Source: Burkholderia anthina (GTDB taxonomy: Bacteria > Pseudomonadota > Gammaproteobacteria > Burkholderiales > Burkholderiaceae). From it: a stretch of 64,000 nucleotides of DNA. Made by a program: the position numbers and the translations under genes. Positions 37,885-46,800 of this stretch are shown here, piece after piece. Each line of letters begins with the position of its first letter. The first letter of the stretch is position 1. The DNA lies in the NCBI RefSeq assembly GCF_001547525.1, contig NZ_LNJP01000004.1:248001-312000 (forward strand). The letters are read 5' to 3'. Under the pieces are notes generated by a model that worked only from the letters and a program-made list of their open reading frames with translations, searched no databases and was not told the DNA's origin.

Positions 37885-37995
37885 ATGTTGAACGTCTCTT
37901 CCGTCCTGATCAGTCTTGCCCCGATGTGGGCCATCCTGCTGCTGGCTTCTTCGGCGGCCGCCTATTTCGTGTTCTGGCGCAAGGCCATCAAATAA
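37885..37995 (+). CDS. 36-residue single-helix membrane protein
   Basis: A short open frame with a plausible ribosome site (GTGAGGA) before its ATG. It encodes MLNVSSVLISLAPMWAILLL followed by ASSAAAYFVFWRKAIK: one hydrophobic helix of about 22 residues and a basic C-terminus that should stay in the cytoplasm. The composition (single helix, Trp at the interface, RK at the end) is that of a real small membrane protein rather than random frame. I do not know a family or function. Confidence 0.55.
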   Translation: MLNVSSVLISLAPMWAILLLASSAAAYFVFWRKAIK

Positions 37996-38046
37996 ACGCT
38001 GCGCGACAGCGTGCGCCGGGGGCGCACGCGTGACGCGCCGTTGCCG

Positions 38047-38481
38047 TCATTGCACCGCCGTCACCGGCACATTCGAGATCCGCATCAGCCGGCCCATCAC
38101 GCTGCGCCGAAACACCGACATCAGCGCGTGCAGCGGATCGTGCCGCGGCGCGACCACCACGATCTCGTCGCAACCGGTCTCGGCCGCCACGGCCGCGATC
38201 GTGTCGGCCACCGGGCCGACCTTCACCTCGACGGTGTATTTGACGCCGGCTTCCTTCAGAATCCGCTCTGCCATCGCCAGATCGCCGGCCGCGAATTTTT
38301 CTTCGATCGCGCGCAACCGCGACAGCGGGTGATAGGCCTCGAGCCGCGTGGATTCGAGCGGCGCCTGCACGTTGATGAGCACGACCTCCGATGCGCAGCG
38401 CTCGCGATACAGGAATGTCGCGTGGCGAACCGCCTGAAGCGAGCGCGGCGAATGGCCGACCGGAACCAGCAGCTTGAGCAT
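38047..38481 (-). CDS. Universal stress protein (UspA family)
   Basis: A 144-residue protein from ATG 38481 (MLKLLVPVGHSPRSLQAVRH). It has the Usp alpha/beta fold: the first strand LLVPVGHS, the middle helix ERILKEAGVKYTVEVKVGPV, ETGCDEIVVVAPRHD, and SVMGRLMRISNVPVTAVQ at the end. The ATP-binding G-x2-G-x9-G(S/T) loop is replaced (APRHDPLHALMSVFRRSVMG), so nucleotide binding is doubtful. Usp proteins help survival in stress and stasis. Confidence 0.9.
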   Translation of the reverse strand: MLKLLVPVGHSPRSLQAVRHATFLYRERCASEVVLINVQAPLESTRLEAYHPLSRLRAIEEKFAAGDLAMAERILKEAGVKYTVEVKVGPVADTIAAVAAETGCDEIVVVAPRHDPLHALMSVFRRSVMGRLMRISNVPVTAVQ

Positions 38482-38841
38482 GAGCGATATCCAGGAAACG
38501 GGATGCTTCCAGCGTAGCGCGCGGCCGGGCCAGGCCATCTAAAGAGATCGCGCGGCCGCGTAAAAATGTCGTTAACGGGCGCCGGCACATGACGCGTCTA
38601 TGAGAAATATAAGAAATTTAAATTTATGCGCATAAACGATTTCATCGGGCGTGGCGGCCTGGGCAGCGCGGCGTCGGGCGCCCGGATTTAGTCGAATCCT
38701 CAATGAATCGCGACGGAAAATATCGGAGGTCGAGCATCCGGCGTCACGTAGAGTAGAGCATCGGCCGCGGCGCGACCGTCTCCCGGCTGGCATGGGAGCG
38801 AGCGCCGTCGAGCCTTCCATTCCGATTCCAGGAGACCTCGC
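38482..38841. other. Divergent intergenic region with an AT-rich island
   Basis: About 360 bp between the universal stress protein and the amidase. It contains an AT-rich patch at 38600-38640 with two palindromes, one listed separately. AAATTTAAATTT spans 38614-38625. Confidence 0.6.
38623..38636. promoter_or_regulatory. Palindrome TTTATGCGCATAAA
   Basis: Perfect 14-bp palindrome within the AT-rich island between the divergent stress-protein and amidase genes. It looks like a regulator half-site pair; the regulator is unknown. Confidence 0.5.
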
Positions 38842-40326
38842 ATGCCGCACGGCGCCCCGCAGTTTCTCGCTCCCGCTTCCATTTCCGTCGATCCGATCGT
38901 GCGCCTGTCGGCCGGCGAGCTCGCGGCGGCGATCCGCAGCAAGGCGGTTTCGTGCGTCGAGACGATGCGTGCGTATCTCGATCACATCGAGCGTGTGAAC
39001 GGCGCGGTCAACGCGATCGTCGCGCTGCGCGAGCCCGATGCGCTGCTGGCCGAAGCCGCGGAAAAGGATGCGGCGCTGGCGCGCGGCGAGTACCGCGGCT
39101 GGCTGCACGGGATACCGCAGGCGCCGAAGGATCTGGCGATGACGAAGGGGTTGCGGACGACCTACGGCTCGCCGATCTTCCGCGAGAACGTGCCGCAGGC
39201 CGATTCCGTCGGCGTCGCGCGAATGCGCGCGGCGGGTGCGATCTTCATCGGCAAGACCAACACGCCGGAGTTCGGCCTCGGTTCGCACACGTTCAACGAG
39301 GTCTACGGCGCGACGCGCAACCCGTACGACCTGACGAAGAGCGCGGGCGGCAGCAGCGGCGGCACGGCGGCCGCGCTCGCGTCGCGGATGCTGCCGGTGG
39401 CGGACGGCAGCGATTTCGGCGGATCGCTGCGCAATCCGGCCGCGTTCTGCAACGTCTACGGCTTCCGTCCGTCGCAGGGCCGCGTGCCGCGCTGGCCGGG
39501 CGTCGACGTGTTCATGCAGCAGCTCGGCATCGAAGGGCCGATGGGGCGCACCGTCGGCGACGTCGCACAACTGCTCGCGATCCAGGCCGGCTACGACCGC
39601 AACGATCCGCTGTCGCTCGCCGAGGATCCGGCCGTGTTCGCGCAGCCGCTCGACGCGGATCTGCGCGGCAAGCGCATCGCGTGGGTCGGCGACTGGAACG
39701 GCTATCTCGCGACCGAGGCCGGCGTGCTCGCGCAGTGCGAGCATGGGCTGGCGGCGCTGCGCGAGATCGGCTGCGACGTCGATGCCGCGCTGCCGGCGTT
39801 CGCGCCCGACCGGATCTGGCGCCTGTGGCTCACGCACCGGCACTTGCTGTCGGGCGGCGGGCTGCTCGCGCACTATCGCGACCCGGCGCGCCGCGCGCTG
39901 CTGAAGCCCGAGGCGATCTACGAGGTCGAAGGGCTGCTCGCGATGCAGGGCGCGGCGGTATTCGACGCGAGCGTCGAACGCACCGCGTGGCATCAGGCGG
40001 TGCTGGGCTTCTTCGACCGTTACGACTTCATCGCGGCGCCGACCGCGCAGGTGTTCCCGTTCGACGTCGAACAGCGCTGGCCGCAGGAGATCGCGGGGCG
40101 CGCGATGGACACGTACCACCGCTGGATGGAAACGGTCGTGCCGTGGACGCTCGCCGGCTGCCCGGTGATCAACGTGCCGGTCGGCTTCAACGACGCGGGG
40201 TTGCCGATGGGGATGCAGCTGATCGGGCGTCCGCGCGCCGATCTCGCGGTGCTGCAGCTTGCGCACGGCTACGAGCAGGCGGCCGACTGGGTGGCGCGGC
40301 GCGTGCCGGCATGGATGGCGGCGTGA
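38842..40326 (+). CDS. Amidase-signature-family amidase
   Basis: A 494-residue amidase. The Ser-cisSer-Lys triad is visible as Lys in [13 protein letters not shown], the cis-Ser in [14 protein letters not shown] and the nucleophile Ser in [14 protein letters not shown]. It hydrolyses a carboxamide to acid and ammonia; substrates in the family range from aromatic amides to Glu-tRNA. It is not GatA, since no gatB or gatC neighbours exist. It is followed by a good terminator and seems monocistronic. Confidence 0.92.
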   Translation: MPHGAPQFLAPASISVDPIVRLSAGELAAAIRSKAVSCVETMRAYLDHIERVNGAVNAIVALREPDALLAEAAEKDAALARGEYRGWLHGIPQAPKDLAMTKGLRTTYGSPIFRENVPQADSVGVARMRAAGAIFIGKTNTPEFGLGSHTFNEVYGATRNPYDLTKSAGGSSGGTAAALASRMLPVADGSDFGGSLRNPAAFCNVYGFRPSQGRVPRWPGVDVFMQQLGIEGPMGRTVGDVAQLLAIQAGYDRNDPLSLAEDPAVFAQPLDADLRGKRIAWVGDWNGYLATEAGVLAQCEHGLAALREIGCDVDAALPAFAPDRIWRLWLTHRHLLSGGGLLAHYRDPARRALLKPEAIYEVEGLLAMQGAAVFDASVERTAWHQAVLGFFDRYDFIAAPTAQVFPFDVEQRWPQEIAGRAMDTYHRWMETVVPWTLAGCPVINVPVGFNDAGLPMGMQLIGRPRADLAVLQLAHGYEQAADWVARRVPAWMAA

Positions 40327-40653
40327 CACCGCGGGCGGCAGGCAGCCGGTAGCCGGGTAGGCGGGTGACGAAACGGGCGGCGGCGAGCTGCCCGTTTCGT
40401 TTTGCATCGTTCGACGTGAAGCGCGCCGGCGCAGGCTGGAACCGGCATCCATTGATGCAACCGGAGAAAGAATCGCAACGCGTGCACGGCATCGCGCGGC
40501 AAACGTACGCGAATCCGCGCGACGGGACCCGTCGGTTGCCGAATTGCAAGCGGCGGCGCGGCGTGATTTCGTTTCGATGTGTTTCAGTCGTTGCGGCGGC
40601 GCGCGACGCGCTTCGACAATATTGCCTCGATCATTCGGGCACGAGGGAAACAC
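40327..40653. other. Intergenic region after the amidase
   Basis: About 325 bp. It starts with the amidase terminator (listed separately); the remainder holds no recognised element besides the presumed promoter of the secreted protein gene. Confidence 0.5.
40369..40403 (+). terminator. Terminator of the amidase gene
   Basis: Stem CGAAACGGGC / GCCCGTTTCG with an 11-base loop and TTTT. Confidence 0.85.
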
Positions 40654-41343
40654 ATGAAGCACATTCGCGCGACGGGCCGGTATCTGGCCTCGGCAGGCAT
40701 CGCATTCGGCATCCTGGTGAGCGGCACCGCCCACGCGCAGCTCGACCTGCAGTCGATCGGCGCGTCGCTGCTCGGCGGCGGGCAGCAGCAGGCGGCAGCG
40801 CCGGCGCAGGGCGGTGTCGCGCAGTTGCTGCAGGCCTATGTCGGCGCGAACCAGCAGGTGCTGAACGGCCAGTCGTCGCTCGCGTCGGCGATGGGGCTGA
40901 CGGGGGCGGCCGGACAGGCGCAGCAGGCCGCGAGCCAGTTGTCCGGCGGCGACGCGCTGTCGCCGGCCGTGCTGTCGCAGATGGGCGGTGCGCAGCAATC
41001 GGTGTCGCAGGCGCTCGGCCAGGCGTTCGCGAGCGGCGGCGCCACGCACGGCCAGATCGACAAGCAGGCGTTCAGCAACGGGCTTGCATCGCTCGGGCAG
41101 GGGCTCACGCAGTATTCGCAACTGCAGTCGGGGCTCGGCAATCTCGGCTCGACGAGCGCCGCGTCGCTGCTGCAATCGGGCCTGAATCCGCAGAACATGC
41201 AGGCCGCGTCGTATATCGCGCAAAGCGCGCCGAGCCAGTTGCAATCGCTCGCGGCGACGCTCAGCCAGGCCGTGCAGTTCGCGACGAGCCAGGGCATTTC
41301 GGTGCCGTCGGTTGCGTCGTCCGCACTGAAGCTGCTGCCGTAA
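40654..41343 (+). CDS. Secreted Gln/Ser/Ala-rich low-complexity protein
   Basis: A 229-residue protein with a clear signal peptide (GIAFGILVSGTAHA, cleavage before QLDLQS at about residue 29). The mature protein is rich in Gln, Ser, Ala and Gly, with recurring short phrases (LGQ, QAAS, SLGQGL), and no Cys, so it is likely an extended or helical periplasmic or secreted protein. I do not recognise its family and cannot assign a function. A putative ribosome site (GAGGGAAAC) precedes the ATG. Confidence 0.7.
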   Translation: MKHIRATGRYLASAGIAFGILVSGTAHAQLDLQSIGASLLGGGQQQAAAPAQGGVAQLLQAYVGANQQVLNGQSSLASAMGLTGAAGQAQQAASQLSGGDALSPAVLSQMGGAQQSVSQALGQAFASGGATHGQIDKQAFSNGLASLGQGLTQYSQLQSGLGNLGSTSAASLLQSGLNPQNMQAASYIAQSAPSQLQSLAATLSQAVQFATSQGISVPSVASSALKLLP

Positions 41344-41469
41344 CGTCGCGCGGATGCGTGCGCGATGCGTCGCCGGCATCGCGCGCGCCGGCCACGAACG
41401 ATCGTCCCGCCCAACATGGGGATTTCGCGCGATGCTATCGTGGCGGGTCCCTCTTATCGGTGCCGGTTC

Positions 41470-42300
41470 ATGACTGACTCGTTCGACCTCTCGCGCTACT
41501 TCTCCCGCATCGGCTACGACGGCCCGGCCGAGCCGACGCTCGACGTGCTGCGCCGGCTGCACCTGCTGCATCCGCAGGCGATTCCGTTCGAAAACCTCAA
41601 CCCGCTGACCGGCGCGCGCGTCGCGCTCGACCTGCCCGCGATCGTCGACAAGTTGATCGAGCGCCGCCGCGGCGGCTACTGCTTCGAACTCAACAAGCTG
41701 TTCTACACCGCGCTCACGACGATCGGCTTTCGCGTGACGCCGCTGATCGCGCGCGTGCGCTGGATGCGGCCGCCCGAAATCGTGACCGCGCAGACGCACA
41801 TGCTGCTGCGCATCGACGTCGACGGCGCGGCGTGGCTCGCGGACATCGGCTTCGGCAGCGCGACGCTGACCGCGCCGCTGCGCTTCGCGCCGGGCGAGCG
41901 GCAACTGACGCCGCACGGCGCGTTTCGTGTGGTCGACGCACCGGTCGACGGCGAATTCGACATGCAGTTCGAAATTCCCGACGGCTGGCAGACGACTTAC
42001 CGCTTCTCGCTGAAGCCGGCCGAATGGATCGATTACGAAGCCGCGAACTGGTTCACGTCGACGTATCCCGAATCGATCTTCGTGAACGACCTGATCGCGT
42101 GCCGCGTGCTGCCGGACGGCCGCGCGGCGCTGCTCAATACCGTGCTGACGCTGCGCGACGCGGCGGGGGCCGGGCGCACGATCGCGTTCGACAATACAGC
42201 CGACTGGGCCGCGTGCCTGCGCGACACGATCGGCATCGATACGGCGGGATTCGATCTCGACGCGCTGTTCGTGCGGCTTGCGGCGCGCAGCGCGAGGTAA
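41470..42300 (+). CDS. nat: Arylamine N-acetyltransferase
   Basis: Transfers acetyl from acetyl-CoA to arylamines and hydrazines, in some species including drugs. The 276-residue enzyme has the Cys-His-Asp triad in C71 (RGGYCFELN), H110 (QTHMLLRID) and D125 (ADIGFG). The opening FSRIGYDGPAEPTLDVLRRL and PFENLNPL are typical of bacterial NATs. The start at ATG 41470 gives the standard length. It is alone on its strand, followed by the RHH operon after 100 bp. Confidence 0.94.
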   Translation: MTDSFDLSRYFSRIGYDGPAEPTLDVLRRLHLLHPQAIPFENLNPLTGARVALDLPAIVDKLIERRRGGYCFELNKLFYTALTTIGFRVTPLIARVRWMRPPEIVTAQTHMLLRIDVDGAAWLADIGFGSATLTAPLRFAPGERQLTPHGAFRVVDAPVDGEFDMQFEIPDGWQTTYRFSLKPAEWIDYEAANWFTSTYPESIFVNDLIACRVLPDGRAALLNTVLTLRDAAGAGRTIAFDNTADWAACLRDTIGIDTAGFDLDALFVRLAARSAR

Positions 42301-42365
42301 CGCGGACGCACGACATCCGACGGCGGCTCGCACATGGGCCGCGATCATCCCGCCATCGTCCTCCG

Positions 42366-42398
42366 TTGACTTTTGCTAGATTACTAGCATACTAGTAT
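42366..42398 (+). promoter_or_regulatory. Promoter with TACTAG repeats before the RHH gene
   Basis: TTGACT (42366) and an overlapping -10-like CATACT (42388). TACTAG occurs twice (42383 and 42391), eight bases apart, the second forming ACTAGT. The arrangement suggests autoregulation by the RHH protein encoded just downstream. Confidence 0.55.
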
Positions 42399-42400
42399 CC

Positions 42401-42577
42401 ATGACCGACGAAGAAGTGAAGCAATTCAACGTGTACCTGCCGCTCGGCCTGATCCGGCAGGTCAAGCATCGCGCCATCGAGACGGAGCAATCGCTGTCCG
42501 CGCTGGTGGCCGACGCGTTGCGCGCGTATCTGGCCGCGCCGCCGCCCGGCGCGGAGCCGTCCAACAAGGAGGAGTGA
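42401..42577 (+). CDS. Ribbon-helix-helix (CopG-type) regulator
   Basis: A 58-residue protein that starts at ATG 42401. The sequence [20 protein letters not shown] and [20 protein letters not shown] is a textbook RHH domain: one short beta strand (FNVYLP) and two helices, with an unstructured Pro-rich tail. Such proteins are often antitoxins or local repressors; no toxin gene follows here. The stop is two bases before the VOC gene (TGACATG), and GGAGG inside its end provides that gene with a ribosome site, so the two are translationally linked. Confidence 0.8.
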   Translation: MTDEEVKQFNVYLPLGLIRQVKHRAIETEQSLSALVADALRAYLAAPPPGAEPSNKEE

Positions 42578-42578
42578 C

Positions 42579-42929
42579 ATGTCGTCCGAGCGGATCGAAG
42601 CTGTGTACCTGACCACGCACAACTGGGGCAAGTCGGCGAAGTTCTTCCAGGCGCTGGGCTTCAGGCTGGAGTTCGAAACCGATCACCACTCGGGCCAACT
42701 GCGCAGCGGCGATGGTCCGTTCCTGTTCATCGCCGAAGTGCCGCCGACCGAAAAGCCCGACATGCAGGTCGTGCTCAAGGTGCCCGACGAGCAGGCGGTG
42801 CAGCCTCAGCCGATCGTCGATGTCGTCACGCCGTTCGAGGACACGCACTGGGGCACGCGCGACATGACCGTGCGCGATCCGGACGGCCGCGTGTGGCGTC
42901 TGCAGGCGCCGGGCAAGCAGCCGGAGTGA
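42579..42929 (+). CDS. VOC-family protein
   Basis: A 116-residue single VOC module: RIEAVYLTTHNWGKSAKFFQ, GFRLEFETDHHSGQLRSG, then WGTRDMTVRDPDGRVWRLQA with the usual terminal D-P-D-G phrase. It resembles glyoxalase-like resistance proteins. The first metal ligand appears to be in TTH. It lies between the RHH regulator and a methyltransferase, and probably forms an operon with them (gaps 1 and 7 bp). Confidence 0.87.
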   Translation: MSSERIEAVYLTTHNWGKSAKFFQALGFRLEFETDHHSGQLRSGDGPFLFIAEVPPTEKPDMQVVLKVPDEQAVQPQPIVDVVTPFEDTHWGTRDMTVRDPDGRVWRLQAPGKQPE

Positions 42930-42936
42930 GGCCGAC

Positions 42937-43797
42937 ATGACCGCTATCCGCGAAGACGCCCCGGACAGCACGGCCGCGCGCGTCGCGCTGTGGCGTGCGC
43001 TGCACGTCGAGCTCGACGCGCCGCCGCATGTGTTCACGGACGAAATCGGGTTGCAACTGCTCGCGCCGGAACCGGGCTGGCAGCGGCGCGGCGACATGGA
43101 TCCGCAGTTCACGCGGCCGTTTCGCGCATCGATCGTCGGACGGGCGCGCTTCATCGAGGATCTCGTTGCCGAGCAGGCCGCGCGCGGCGTGAGCCAGTAC
43201 GTGATCCTCGGCGCGGGGCTCGACAGCTTCGTGCAGCGCCGGCCGGACATGGCGTCGTGCGTGACGGTATTCGAAGTCGACCAGCCGGCGCCGCAGCGCT
43301 GGAAGCAGCGGCGCCTCGTCGAACTCGGCTTCGGCGTGCCCGACTGGCTGCGCTTCGTGCCGGTCGATTTCGAAGCGAAGCAGTCGTGGCGCGACGCGCT
43401 CGTCGGCGCGGGCTTCGATGCGGGCAAACCGGCGGTCGTGGTGTCCACCGGCGTCAGCATGTACCTGACGCGCGAAGCGAATGCGGCCGCGCTGCGCGAA
43501 GTCGCATCGCTCGCGCCCGGTTCGACGTTCGCGATGACGTTCCTGTTGCCGCTGAACAATGCAGATTCGGACGTGCGCCCGGGGATGGAAATGGCCGCGA
43601 AGGGCGCGCACGCGAGCGGCACGCCGTTCATCAGCTTCTTCATGCCGGACCAGATCCAGGCGCTCGCCCTGGAGGCCGGCTTCGCGAAGGCGGAACACGT
43701 GTCGGCCGCCGAGCTGACGCGGCGTTATTTCGCCGCGCGCACGGACGGCCTGCGGCCGCCGAACCGCGCGGAAGAATTGCTCGTCGCGACGGTCTGA
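42937..43797 (+). CDS. SAM-dependent methyltransferase (LCM/PPM-like)
   Basis: A 286-residue enzyme of the leucine-carboxyl-methyltransferase-like family. The SAM site is QYVILGAGLDSFVQRRPD and the acidic loop VFEVDQPAPQRWKQRRL. VVSTGVSMYLTREAN is a further family motif. The bacterial relatives methylate small molecules or polyketide intermediates and the substrate is unknown. Seven bp after the VOC gene and presumably part of the same operon under RHH control. Its end is convergent with the glutamate dehydrogenase gene, 22 bp apart. Confidence 0.88.
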   Translation: MTAIREDAPDSTAARVALWRALHVELDAPPHVFTDEIGLQLLAPEPGWQRRGDMDPQFTRPFRASIVGRARFIEDLVAEQAARGVSQYVILGAGLDSFVQRRPDMASCVTVFEVDQPAPQRWKQRRLVELGFGVPDWLRFVPVDFEAKQSWRDALVGAGFDAGKPAVVVSTGVSMYLTREANAAALREVASLAPGSTFAMTFLLPLNNADSDVRPGMEMAAKGAHASGTPFISFFMPDQIQALALEAGFAKAEHVSAAELTRRYFAARTDGLRPPNRAEELLVATV

Positions 43798-43819
43798 CCC
43801 GTCGCGCCCGTCGTTGCCG

Positions 43820-46800
43820 TCACGCGCGTTCGAGCACGGCCATTTCCCGCACGACCACGAGCAGCACCGCGAGGCTCGCGCCGCCCGACGCACGCAGATC
43901 CGCGAGCAGGTGCTCGTAACGCGCGAGCGCGGCCTCGCGGCGCGCGCGCCACGCACCGACGATCGTGTCCGGCGTGGTCGAGTCCGGCGATTCCGCGAGC
44001 GCGCTCGTCGCGAGCGTGCGCTTGAGCCGCGCGACTTCCGCGAGTGCGGCGGCGCGCGCGAGCATGTCCCAGTGCGTCGGCGTCGGTAGTGTCGCCGCGC
44101 GTTCGCCGATCCATCCGTAATTGAGCAGCGTGCCGAGCGAGAAATAGACGCCCGCGACGAGTTCGAGGCTGCGGTTGCAGGTCGCGGCCACTTCGGCGAT
44201 GTCGAGCAGCGCGGCCGAGATGTCGCCGCTCGCGACGCGTACCGCGAGCGCGCTGTCGACGCCGGCATCCACAAGCACGCGCTGGCGCTCGGACAGCGCA
44301 TCGAGATCGTCCGCCGGCAGCAGCGACGGCAGTTGCGGCGCGAGCCGCTGTGCGGCGTCGCGGCAGCGCGCGATCAGCTCGGCGACGCCGCCGTCGGCCA
44401 CCGCGCCCGCTTGCAGGTGACGCAGGAACCACAGCGCCGCGCGCTCCAGCAGCCGCGCGACGTCGACGAACATGCGCGCCTGCACGTCGTCGGCGACGCG
44501 GTTGTCGAGCGCGTCGATGTCGCGCCACACCGCATCGAGGTCGAACACGTCGCGCGCCATGATGCATGCGCGCACGATGTCGCCGGGCTTCGCGTCGGTT
44601 TCCTCCATCAGCCGGTGCACGAATGCGCAGCCGACGCGGTTCACGAGCGCGTTGGTCAGGTGCGTCGCGAGAATCTCGCGGCGCAGCGGATGGCGGCGCA
44701 TCGGCTCGCTGAAGCGCTGCTGCAGCGGCTTCGGGAAGTAGTCGACGAGCATCGCCGCTACCAGCGGATCCTCCGGCACGTCGGATTCGAGCAGCGCGTC
44801 GTAGAGCCACATCTTGCTGTACGCGAGCAGCACCGCGCGCTCCGGCGACGTGAGGCCGAGCTTCGCGGCCTGCCGCTCGGCGACTTCGTCGTCGGTCGGC
44901 AGGAATTCGATCACGCGGTTCAGGCGGCCCGCGCGTTCGAGCCAGCGCATCAGGCGCGCCTCGGCGTCGAGCAGCTCGACCGCATGGCGGCCCGCGATCG
45001 ACAGCGCCTGCGTCTGGTAGTAGTTGTCGCGCAGCACGAGCAGCCCGACTTCGTCGGTCATCTCGGCGAGCAGCGCGTTGCGCTGCTTCTCGGTCATCTC
45101 GCCGTCGGACACGACGAGCCCGAGCAGGATCTTGATGTTGACTTCGTGATCCGAACAATCGACGCCGGCCGAGTTGTCGATCGCATCGGTGTTGATGCGG
45201 CCGCCGCGCTGCGCGAACTCGATGCGGCCGAACTGCGTGCAGCCGAGATTGCCGCCTTCGCCGACGACCTTGCAGCGCAGGTCCGCGCCGTTCACGCGCA
45301 CCGCGTCGTTCGCGCGGTCGCCGACCTGCGCGTGGGTTTCGCGCGCGGCCTTCACGTAGGTGCCGATGCCGCCGTTGTACAGCAGGTCGACCGGCGCCTG
45401 CAGGATCGCGCGGATCAGCTCGGTCGGCGGCAGCGCGTGCGCGTCGATGCCGAGCGCGGCCTGTACCGCCGGCGACAGCGGGATCGTCTTCGCGGTGCGC
45501 GGATACACGCCGCCGCCCGGCGAAATCGCGGCCGCGTCGTAGTCGGCCCAGCTCGAGCGTTCGAGCGCGAACATGCGCTGGCGCTCCGCGAAGCTCGTCG
45601 CCGGGTCGGGGTTCGGGTCGAGGAAGATGTGCCGGTGATCGAACGCGGCGACGAGCCGGATATGCGGCGACAGCAGCATCCCGTTGCCGAACACGTCGCC
45701 CGACATGTCGCCGACGCCGACCACGGTGAAGTCGGTCGTCTGCGTGTCGATGCCCATCTCCCGGAAGTGCCGCTTCACCGATTCCCACGCGCCGCGCGCG
45801 GTGATCGCCATCTTCTTGTGGTCGTAGCCGACCGAGCCGCCGGACGCGAACGCATCGTCGAGCCAGAAGCCGTATTCGTGCGAGATCGCGTTCGCGTAGT
45901 CGGAGAAAGTGGCCGTGCCCTTGTCGGCGGCGACGACCAGGTACGGATCGTCGGGGTCGTGGCGCACGACGTCGGGCGGCGGCACGATCGCGTTGCCGGC
46001 GAGGTTGTCGGTGAGGTCGAGCAGCCCGCGCAGGAACGTCTGGTAGCACGCGATGCCTTCGCGCATCCAGGCTTCGCGATCGGTCTGCGGCGGCGGGTTC
46101 TTCACGACGAAGCCGCCTTTCGAGCCGACCGGCACGATCACGACATTCTTCACCATCTGCGCCTTCATCAGCCCGAGCACCTCGGTGCGGAAATCCTCGC
46201 GGCGATCCGACCAGCGCAGGCCGCCGCGCGCGACGCGCCCGCCGCGCAGGTGCACGCCCTCGACGCGCGGCGAATACACCCAGATCTCGAACATCGGCTT
46301 CGGTTCGGGCAGGCCGGGCACCTTCGCCGGGTTGAACTTGAACGACAGGTACGGCTTCGATTCGCCGTTCGCGTCGGCGAGGAAATAGTTCGTGCGCTCG
46401 GTGGCGTTGATCACGCCGAGGAACTGGCGCAGGATGCGGTCCTCGTCGAGGTTCGGCACCTGGTCGAGCGCGCCTTCGATCGCCTTCAGCAGCCTTTCGG
46501 CCTGCACGTCGCGCGTGTCGCCGATGCGCGGGTCGAAGCGCAGCAGGAACAGCTCGACGAGTTGCCGCGCGATCGCCGGATTGCCGGTCAGCGCGCGTTC
46601 GATATACGCGTCGCTGAAGGTCGAGCCGACCTGACGCAGGTATTTCGCATACGCGCGCAGGATCGTCACTTCGCGTGCGCTCAGGTGCGCGCGCAGCACG
46701 AGACGGTTGAAGTCGTCGTTTTCGATCCGGCCGCTCCAGATCCGGTCGAACGCGTCCTCGAACAGGCCTTTCACGCGCTCGATGTCGAACTCGGTATCGT

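Noticed and set aside
38572-42348. Open frame of over 1200 codons on the minus strand across the amidase, secreted protein and acetyltransferase genes
   Set aside because: Antisense to three well-supported genes. No motif or ribosome site is seen.
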